A stretch of DNA of 8,810 nucleotides, from the NCBI GenBank assembly GCA_947630095.1, contig CANRGI010000043.1, forward strand, positions 1 to 8,810. The letters run 5' to 3'. How positions within the stretch are numbered: position 1 is the stretch's first letter; every line of letters begins with the position of its first letter. Under the pieces are notes generated by a model, which did no database searches, was not told the origin of the DNA, and saw only the letters and a program-made list of their open reading frames with translations. This DNA is from an uncultured Bacilli bacterium (GTDB lineage Bacteria > Bacillota_I > Bacilli_A > RF39 > UBA660). A program made the position numbers and the translations under genes. Shown here piece by piece: positions 1-4,272 of the stretch.

Positions 1-2
1 CA

Positions 3-560
3 ACAAGTACAATGTATTATGGAGCAGCAATGAGATTAACAACAGAAGCAAGTGAATATGGAGGTGTGTCAAATAAAAATGATATTCACCCAACATTTAA
101 ATGTGGAGGTAGTAATACAGGAAGTTTATGGGGTAATACAAGTTCTTTAGATAAATTTACTGGAAGTCAAAAAGGATCAATTAAAGTAGGAAATGAAAAA
201 CTAGGAGATAAACCAATAGCATTAATGACAGCGGACGAGGTTTCGTATGCTGGTGGCGTGCATCTTAGTAATAATGCTAATGTTTGGTATTATCAAAATA
301 GTAAAGGAAATAGTATTACAGGAGATACATATTGGTGGACAATGAGTCCAGGCGAATTCAGTGGTAACTATCCGTATGTGTTCTTTGTGTGGGGCTCCAG
401 TGCTCCTGGGCACTTGAGTATCAACAATGAAGTCGATAATATGTTTGGCGTTCGTCCAGTAGTTTCTTTAAAGTCTTGTGTAGAAATAAGTGGTAATGGT
501 ACAACAAACGACCCATATATACCTTCTATAGATGCAGAGTGTGCAGAAGCAGATAATTAA
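3..560 (+). CDS. C-terminal part of a surface-type protein with a C-type-lectin/DUF6273-like domain (5' truncated)
   Basis: The frame is open to the left edge of the window, so the start lies outside; the ATG at 12 is probably internal. Residue numbers count from that ATG. The visible part is rich in Gly, Ser, Asn and Tyr, with 'LMTADEVSYAGG' (about 71-82), 'YWWTMSP' (107-113) and 'GVRPVVSLKS' (146-155). A W-x-x-SP motif followed about 30 residues later by GVRPVxSL is the usual ending of DUF6273-like and formylglycine-enzyme/C-type-lectin-like domains, which often occur as multi-copy surface proteins in gut Firmicutes. No membrane segment or sortase motif is seen in the tail, which ends in an acidic stretch. 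Between the two motifs the DNA is strikingly poor in A and rich in C-ending codons, unlike the rest of the gene. The exact role is unknown; ligand binding at the surface is an inference. A terminator follows. Confidence 0.75.
   Translation, partial: TSTMYYGAAMRLTTEASEYGGVSNKNDIHPTFKCGGSNTGSLWGNTSSLDKFTGSQKGSIKVGNEKLGDKPIALMTADEVSYAGGVHLSNNANVWYYQNSKGNSITGDTYWWTMSPGEFSGNYPYVFFVWGSSAPGHLSINNEVDNMFGVRPVVSLKSCVEISGNGTTNDPYIPSIDAECAEADN
351..446 (+). other. Candidate hypervariable region (DGR-like variable region) in the lectin-like domain
   Basis: Between the SP motif and GVRP the base composition changes abruptly. The 60 bases 361-420 hold only 8 A (13%) but 21 T, and are about 52% GC; the 60 bases 121-180 hold about 24 A (40%) and are about 30% GC. 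Loss of A with T retained is the trace expected when a diversity-generating retroelement copies a template with adenine-specific mutagenesis. About two thirds of the codons are NNY, with many NNC (ggc, ttc, tcc, cac, atc, gtc), as if derived from AAY codons. The location, near the end of a lectin-like domain and before an invariant GVRP, is where DGR variable regions normally lie. No reverse transcriptase or template repeat is in the window, so this remains an inference. Confidence 0.45.
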
Positions 561-569
561 AATTAAATT

Positions 570-602
570 AAAGAAGAAAAAAGTTTCAATTCTTCTTTTT
601 TT
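570..602 (+). terminator. Intrinsic terminator after the lectin-like gene
   Basis: A 9-bp perfect inverted repeat, AAAGAAGAA (570-578) and TTCTTCTTT (590-598), encloses an 11-nt loop and runs into a T tract (596-602), starting 10 nt after the TAA stop. The stem is AT-rich, as expected in this genome. Confidence 0.7.
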
Positions 603-612
603 ATGTTATTAT
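584..612 (+). promoter_or_regulatory. Putative extended -10 promoter for gatCAB
   Basis: TGTTATTAT (604-612) is an extended -10 (TGn plus TATTAT, one mismatch to TATAAT). The hexamer 17 bp upstream, TTTCAA (584-589), is a poor -35 and overlaps the preceding terminator. The surrounding sequence TTATGTTATTATATT closely matches the one before the tandem-repeat RNA (3825-3839), which supports a real promoter motif. The predicted start near 619 would leave a 5' leader of only about a dozen bases before gatC. Confidence 0.4.
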
Positions 613-630
613 ATTTATGTAAGTGATTAA

Positions 631-921
631 CTGATACCAATAGAAAAATTAAAAGATTATGCAAATAAATTAGAGTTTGATATGGAAGAAAAAGAATATG
701 AAACATTACAACAAGAATTTGAAGTATTACTTAAACAAGTAGAATTAATAGATAATATTAAAGATATTAAAAAGTATGAACCTATGAATTATCCTTTTCC
801 TTTAGAAAGTGCTTATTTAAGAGAAGACGAAGTTACAATGTCTTTAGGAAGTGAAGAGGCATTTCGTAATTCTAAAGATGTAGAAGCAAATAGTGTTAAA
901 GTACCAAAGGTGGTGGAGTAA
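631..921 (+). CDS. gatC: Glutamyl/aspartyl-tRNA amidotransferase subunit C, with non-canonical start
   Basis: GatC is the small belt-like subunit that wraps around GatA and GatB and stabilises the cytosolic amidotransferase. Homology runs through the N-terminal helix 'IEKLKDYANKLEF', the second helix 'YETLQQEFEVLLKQVELIDNI', the 'EPMNYPFPLESAYLREDEV' segment (canonical form VEPT...LRED) and the C-terminal 'VKVPKVVE'. The first ATG, at 682, would remove the N-terminal helix found in other GatC proteins and leave 79 residues. Reading upstream, the frame is open to a TAA at 628-630, so the start must lie in 631-642: CTG at 631 (chosen; 96 aa, close to the usual length of about 95-100), ATA at 634 or ATA at 640. 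None has a good ribosome binding site; a weak AAGTGA lies at 621-626. A sequencing indel just upstream is the alternative. The gene directly abuts gatA. Confidence 0.85.
   Translation: MIPIEKLKDYANKLEFDMEEKEYETLQQEFEVLLKQVELIDNIKDIKKYEPMNYPFPLESAYLREDEVTMSLGSEEAFRNSKDVEANSVKVPKVVE
906..913 (+). promoter_or_regulatory. Ribosome binding site fixing the GTG start of gatA
   Basis: AAAGGTGG, one mismatch from AAAGGAGG, lies inside the last gatC codons, 8 nt before the GTG at 922. That GTG immediately follows the gatC stop (TAA, 919-921). This supports GTG as the gatA start and implies translational coupling. Confidence 0.75.
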
Positions 922-2340
922 GTGAAATATAAAGGTAGTATAACTGAGTTAAGAAATTTAATAGATAGTGGAGTAAGTAGTGAAGAGATATTTAAAGATG
1001 TAATAGAAAATGCTTATGAAACTAATAAAACATATAATGAATTTGTAACTATAATAGATAAATACAATTCAATGGAAAGTGATAGTATTTTAAAAGGAAT
1101 ACCATATTCACTTAAAGATAATTTTTCAACTAAAGATATTTTAACAACTGGTTCTAGTAACATACTAAAAGATTATGTACCAGTATTTGATTCTACAGTT
1201 TATAGAAAGTTAAAAGAATCAGGGGCAGTGTTGGTTGGAAAAACAACTCTTGACGAACTTGCTATGGGTGGAAGTGGCTTGACTGCGCATACAGGTAAAG
1301 TATATAACCCTTTTGATATTACACGTATTCCAGGAGGTTCAAGCGCGGGAAGTGCAGTTTCAGTTGCCTTAGGGCTTGTACCATTTAGTATTGGAAGTGA
1401 TACAGGAGATTCTGTAAGAAAACCTGCTAGTTACTGTGGTGTTGTTGGATTTAAACCTACTTATGGACGTATTAGTAGATGGGGTTTGTTTCCGTTTGCT
1501 TCTAGTTTAGACCACGTTGGAATTTTTGCAAGAAATGTCCGTGATGTTTCTATTGTAACTGATACATTAAAAGGGTTTGATAGTTTAGATATGACTACAT
1601 TACCTAATGAAGATATAAAATATAGTGATAACTTAGACAATGATGTAAGTGGTAAAAAACTTTTCTATATAAAAGAGATTATAGAATCTGCTAATAAAGA
1701 AGATACAAAAGAAACTATTAAAATATTTAAAGAAACAATAGAAAAATTAAGAAATAAAGGTATAGTAATAGAAGAAGTAGGTTTTGATAAAAGTCTATTA
1801 GAAGCAATATATCCAGTATATTTTATTATATCTTGTGCAGAAGCAACTAGTAATAATTCTAATTTAACAGGTTTTATTTTTGGACCTAGAGAAAGTGGGA
1901 AAACACCTGAAGAAGTAATGAAAAATACTAGAACTAAAGGTTTTACTGAAATGATAAAGAGAAGATTTGTAATAGGTAGTTATATTTTACAAAGAGAAAA
2001 TCAAGAAAAATTATTTTTAAATGCTAAAAGAGTAAGAAGAATGATAGTAGAAAAGATAAATGAATTATTTAAAGAGTATGACGGGCTTATATTACCAGCA
2101 AGTGGTGGAGTAGCGCCTAAGATAACTAATGAAGAAGTAGACAAGTTAGACGATAACTTTTTAATACTTGAAAATCATTTATGTATAGGTAATTTTGGAG
2201 GATACCCTAGTATAACTTTACCTATGGGTTATGTAGAAAATATGCCTGTAGGAATAAATTTAACTTGTGCGGCTAAAGAAGATGGGGTATGCTTAAATAT
2301 AGCAAAATTTATAGACGATAATATTAAAGAGGTGAAATAA
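922..2340 (+). CDS. gatA: Glutamyl/aspartyl-tRNA amidotransferase subunit A (amidase)
   Basis: GatA hydrolyses glutamine and passes the ammonia to GatB, which amidates Glu-tRNA(Gln) and/or Asp-tRNA(Asn). The 472-residue protein, near the normal length of about 485, has the full amidase-signature fold. K65 in 'PYSLKDN', cis-Ser S140 in 'GGSSAGSA' and nucleophile S164 in 'GSDTGDSVRKPAS' form the Ser-cisSer-Lys triad, with the same spacing (75 and 24 residues) as K79/S154/S178 of the Staphylococcus aureus enzyme. The C-terminal 'GYPSITLPMGYVENMPVGINL' segment is also typical. Two positions differ from the common consensus: the Gly before the nucleophile is Asp (TGDS rather than TGGS), and GGSSGGS is GGSSAGS. 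I recall such variants from Mollicutes-type enzymes, so they are probably lineage features rather than damage. The start is GTG with a ribosome binding site 8 nt upstream. The gene lies between gatC and gatB in one operon. Confidence 0.97.
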   Translation: MKYKGSITELRNLIDSGVSSEEIFKDVIENAYETNKTYNEFVTIIDKYNSMESDSILKGIPYSLKDNFSTKDILTTGSSNILKDYVPVFDSTVYRKLKESGAVLVGKTTLDELAMGGSGLTAHTGKVYNPFDITRIPGGSSAGSAVSVALGLVPFSIGSDTGDSVRKPASYCGVVGFKPTYGRISRWGLFPFASSLDHVGIFARNVRDVSIVTDTLKGFDSLDMTTLPNEDIKYSDNLDNDVSGKKLFYIKEIIESANKEDTKETIKIFKETIEKLRNKGIVIEEVGFDKSLLEAIYPVYFIISCAEATSNNSNLTGFIFGPRESGKTPEEVMKNTRTKGFTEMIKRRFVIGSYILQRENQEKLFLNAKRVRRMIVEKINELFKEYDGLILPASGGVAPKITNEEVDKLDDNFLILENHLCIGNFGGYPSITLPMGYVENMPVGINLTCAAKEDGVCLNIAKFIDDNIKEVK

Positions 2341-2343
2341 AGT

Positions 2344-3765
2344 ATGTATAAAGCAGTAATCGGGCTTGAAGTCCATTGTGAATTAAAAACTAAATCTAAA
2401 ATGTTTTCTCCATCTTTAAATGAATATAATCCTAGTCCTAATCAAAATATAAGTGTTATTGATTTAGCATTTCCTGGAATATTACCACTACCTAATAAAG
2501 AAGCAATAAGAAAAGCAATTAAGTTATCTTTAGCATTAAACTGTGAAGTACCTAATGAGGTTATGTTTGATAGAAAGAATTACTATTATGCAGATTTACC
2601 TAAAGGATATCAACTAACCCAAATGACTAAACCTTTTGGAAAAAATGGATATTTAGATATAAATGTTCAAGATAAAATAAAAAGAGTAACTATCCATCAA
2701 CTTCATTTAGAAGAAGATTCTGCTAGTTTAGACCATCACGATGGGTATAGTTTAATTGATTATAATCGTGCTGGAATACCTTTAGTAGAAATAGTAACTG
2801 ACCCGGTATTTAATAATGAAAATGAAGTAATAGAATTTTTAGAAAATTTAAGAAGTATTATAAAATATTGTGATATATCAGATGCTTCAAGTGATAAAGG
2901 AGAACTTAGAGTAGATGTTAATATATCTATGATGAAGGAGACTGATACTGAATTAGGTATACGTGCAGAAATTAAAAATATAAATTCATTTAATAGTGTA
3001 AAAGAAACTATTTTGTATGAAATTAAAAGACAAAGAGAGATACTCGAGGGTGGAGGTAAAGTTAAACAAGAAACTCGTAGATGGGTAGACGAAGAAAAAG
3101 TGACTGTTGGTATGAGAGAAAAAATAGAAGCAGTAGACTATAAATATTATGTTGAACCTAATATACCAGTAGTTAAATTAGATAATGAGTTTATAAATGA
3201 AATAAAAGAAAGTATTCCAGTTTTACCTCAAGAAAGACTACAAAAATATATTTCACTAGGAGTAATGGTGAAAGATGCAAAGACGCTTGTTAAAACTAAA
3301 GAAGTAAGTGATTACTTTGAAGAGACTCTTAGACTAGGGGCAGATGCTAAAGAAGCATCAAATTGGATAACTACTAGAATTTTAGGTTTTATGAATACTA
3401 AAAATAAAACTATTAATGAAATATATACTACACCTCAAATGTTAGTTAGTTTAATAAATATGATAAAAAGTAGTAAAATAAGCACACAACAAGGAAAAGA
3501 AGTTTTAGAGTTATCACTAACAGAAGAAAAAACGCCTGAAGAAATAGTAAAAGAAAAAGGTATGGAACAAATAAGTGACGATAATGTTATAAGAGAATTA
3601 GTTAATAAAGTATTAGACGAAAATAAAGCACAAGTGGATACTTATAAAGGTGGAAAAACAAATATAGTAGGGTTCTTTGTAGGACAAATTTTAAAAGCAA
3701 GTGGTGGGAAAGCAAATCCATCTACAACTAATAAAATACTTATGGAAGAATTAGAGAAAAGATAG
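2344..3765 (+). CDS. gatB: Glutamyl/aspartyl-tRNA amidotransferase subunit B
   Basis: GatB activates the side-chain carboxylate of mischarged Glu- or Asp-tRNA with ATP and transfers ammonia from GatA. At 473 residues it has the usual length. The N-terminal kinase-like domain begins 'AVIGLEVHCEL' (E9 and H11, at metal/ATP-site positions), followed by 'YYYADLPKGYQ' (80-90), 'HLEEDSA' (121-127) and 'IDYNRAGIPLVEIVTDP' (138-154). The helical and YqeY-like tRNA-binding tail ends 'LKASGGKANPSTTNKIL', the conserved GGKANP signature. Two consensus elements are altered: the CPxC of 'NxxVCPVCLGxPG' is replaced by 'ISVIDLAFPG' (36-45), and the 'MEEGSLRCDxN' loop reads 'SSDKGELRVDVN' (182-193). ATG is 8 nt after AAAGAGGTGA (2326-2335), which overlaps the gatA end; the stop-to-start gap is 3 nt. 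The gene closes the gatCAB operon, and no convincing terminator follows. Confidence 0.97.
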   Translation: MYKAVIGLEVHCELKTKSKMFSPSLNEYNPSPNQNISVIDLAFPGILPLPNKEAIRKAIKLSLALNCEVPNEVMFDRKNYYYADLPKGYQLTQMTKPFGKNGYLDINVQDKIKRVTIHQLHLEEDSASLDHHDGYSLIDYNRAGIPLVEIVTDPVFNNENEVIEFLENLRSIIKYCDISDASSDKGELRVDVNISMMKETDTELGIRAEIKNINSFNSVKETILYEIKRQREILEGGGKVKQETRRWVDEEKVTVGMREKIEAVDYKYYVEPNIPVVKLDNEFINEIKESIPVLPQERLQKYISLGVMVKDAKTLVKTKEVSDYFEETLRLGADAKEASNWITTRILGFMNTKNKTINEIYTTPQMLVSLINMIKSSKISTQQGKEVLELSLTEEKTPEEIVKEKGMEQISDDNVIRELVNKVLDENKAQVDTYKGGKTNIVGFFVGQILKASGGKANPSTTNKILMEELEKR

Positions 3766-3806
3766 ATTTTTAAATGGAGTTAAAATTTTAAGGAATATTA
3801 AAATAC

Positions 3807-3835
3807 TAGACTTAAAAGGTATTTTATGGTATTAT
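3807..3835 (+). promoter_or_regulatory. Promoter for the tandem-repeat RNA
   Basis: TGGTATTAT (3827-3835) is an extended -10 with TATTAT. TAGACT (3807-3812) is a 4/6 match to TTGACA at a 17-bp spacing. The stretch from 3825 repeats the sequence before gatC almost exactly (TTATG[G/T]TATTATATT). The predicted start near 3842-3843 coincides with the first base of a 5' hairpin, which favours a dedicated small-RNA transcript. Confidence 0.5.
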
Positions 3836-3894
3836 ATTATACGAAGTTACAAGTTAACTTCATAAAAGCGGTGAAACCAGCCAATAAGTGGTAA
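3826..3894 (+). CDS. Possible 22-residue leader peptide ending in KAVKPANKW
   Basis: An ATG at 3826 sits 6 nt after AAAAGG (3814-3819), a good ribosome binding site for this genome, and opens a 22-codon frame. The frame runs through the first tandem repeat and ends in TGG TAA, so the peptide finishes KAVKPANKW. The same residues are encoded by each of the next two repeats, in other frames. Against it: the best promoter nearby overlaps this ATG, so the frame would need transcription from further upstream, for example read-through from gatB. I do not recognise the peptide. It may be only a by-product of a structured RNA. Confidence 0.2.
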   Translation: MVLYYTKLQVNFIKAVKPANKW

Positions 3895-3969
3895 TCAATA
3901 AAGCGGTGAAACCAGCCAATAAATGGTAATTAATAAAGCGGTGAAACCAGCCAACAAATGGTAATTAAA
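3865..3969 (+). repeat. Three direct tandem repeats, exact 35-bp period
   Basis: The units are 3865-3899, 3900-3934 and 3935-3969, each starting AAAGCGGTGAAACCAGCC. Internal differences are few: G in unit 1 versus A in units 2 and 3 before TGGTAA (3888/3923/3958), C versus T eight bases later (3896/3931/3966), and T versus C in the AAT/AAC of unit 3 (3885/3920/3955). There is also a change at the last base of unit 3. No spacers separate the units, so this is not a CRISPR array. Confidence 0.97.
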
Positions 3970-3970
3970 A

Positions 3971-3997
3971 AAGGAGACTAGGATTTATAGTCTTTTT
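3971..3997 (+). terminator. Intrinsic terminator after the repeat array
   Basis: AAGGAGACTA (3971-3980) pairs with TAGTCTTTTT (3988-3997), giving 10 bp including two G-U pairs, around a 7-nt loop (GGATTTA). The T-rich 3' arm acts as the U tract. It begins 2 nt after the last repeat and lies just upstream of the ileS promoter, insulating the two units. Confidence 0.6.
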
Positions 3998-4011
3998 AAC
4001 ATTATAAAATA

Positions 4012-4040
4012 TTTACAAATCAAAATAAATTTGTTATACT
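4012..4040 (+). promoter_or_regulatory. Sigma-A-type promoter of the ileS T-box operon
   Basis: TTTACA (4012-4017, 5/6 match to TTGACA), a 17-bp spacer and TATACT (4035-4040, 5/6 match to TATAAT) preceded by TG at the extended -10 position. Start predicted near 4047, about 10 nt before T-box stem I. This is the best promoter in the window. Confidence 0.8.
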
Positions 4041-4046
4041 AAATAC

Positions 4047-4253
4047 GTAAAAACAAGTGAAAGAGACGTTATATAGCAGATCTTTATAGAGAGTTAGTGT
4101 TAGGTGAAAACTAATAAGTATGTTATATATGAATCACTCTGGATGTTCTTTAACGAAGAGTTAAAGACGCATATTATGCGTTAAATAAAGTAAGATAAAG
4201 TTATAAATAGGATGGTACCGTACACTTTACTCCTAGTTATAACTTTTTATTTA
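4047..4253 (+). promoter_or_regulatory. T-box riboswitch (tRNA-Ile responsive) upstream of ileS
   Basis: This leader senses uncharged tRNA and controls read-through into ileS. The T-box sequence AGGATGGTACCGTA (4209-4222; consensus AGGGTGGNACCGCG) contains TGGT (4213-4216), which pairs with the tRNA NCCA end. Stem I is closed by AGTGA (4056-4060) and TCACT (4134-4138) and contains an AGAGAG element near 4089. An AUC at 4133-4135 on the 3' side of stem I is the likely specifier codon, fitting isoleucine; it partly overlaps the drawn closing stem, so the exact loop is uncertain. Two hairpins follow: TCTTTAAC/GTTAAAGA (4147-4167) and ACGCAT/ATGCGT (4167-4181), one of them stem III. The terminator hairpin uses the 5' half of the T-box, so it is mutually exclusive with the antiterminator. 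Confidence 0.93.
4197..4248 (+). terminator. Conditional terminator of the ileS T-box
   Basis: AAAGTTATAA (4197-4206) pairs with TTATAACTTT (4237-4246), and TAGGA (4208-4212) with TCCTA (4231-4235), separated by one A-G mismatch; T residues follow. The inner stem sequesters the start of the T-box sequence, so binding of uncharged tRNA(Ile) would favour the alternative antiterminator fold. Confidence 0.88.
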
Positions 4254-4272
4254 TAAGAAAGAGGGTATATTT

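Larger units (their letters stand above)
3843..3997 (+). ncRNA. Candidate small RNA with 5' hairpin, three 35-nt repeats and its own terminator (type III antitoxin-like)
   Basis: The unit has its own promoter (3807-3835). A 5' hairpin follows, GAAGTTA (3843-3849) paired with TAACTTC (3855-3861) around a 5-nt loop. Then come three repeats of exactly 35 bp and a terminator hairpin (3971-3997). Each repeat can fold as an H-type pseudoknot: GGT pairs with GCC (3870-3872 with 3880-3882 in unit 1), and ACCA, held in that loop, pairs with the downstream TGGT (3876-3879 with 3889-3892). All pairing bases are identical in the three units. Promoter, 34-55-nt tandem pseudoknot repeats and a terminator is the plan of type III antitoxin RNAs (ToxI, antiQ, CptI). 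A toxin gene normally follows, but here the ileS T-box does. I do not recognise it as a catalogued RNA family, so the functional reading is an inference. Confidence 0.45.

Noticed and set aside
222..413. Minus-strand ORF of 63 codons opposite the lectin-like gene
   Set aside because: No ribosome binding site and no recognisable domain. It exists because the opposite strand of the A-poor patch lacks T-initial stop codons; a shadow of the + strand gene.
3768..3789. TTTTAA/TTAAAA hairpin followed by TTTT just after gatB, as a terminator
   Set aside because: The 6-bp stem is all A/T and such hairpins arise by chance in this composition; too weak to call.
3865..3969. CRISPR array
   Set aside because: The units are directly abutting with an exact 35-bp period and no unique spacers; no cas genes nearby.
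3998..4272. A toxin gene downstream of the repeat RNA, as expected for a type III toxin-antitoxin locus
   Set aside because: This stretch is fully accounted for by the ileS promoter and T-box; no ORF of toxin size exists before ileS.
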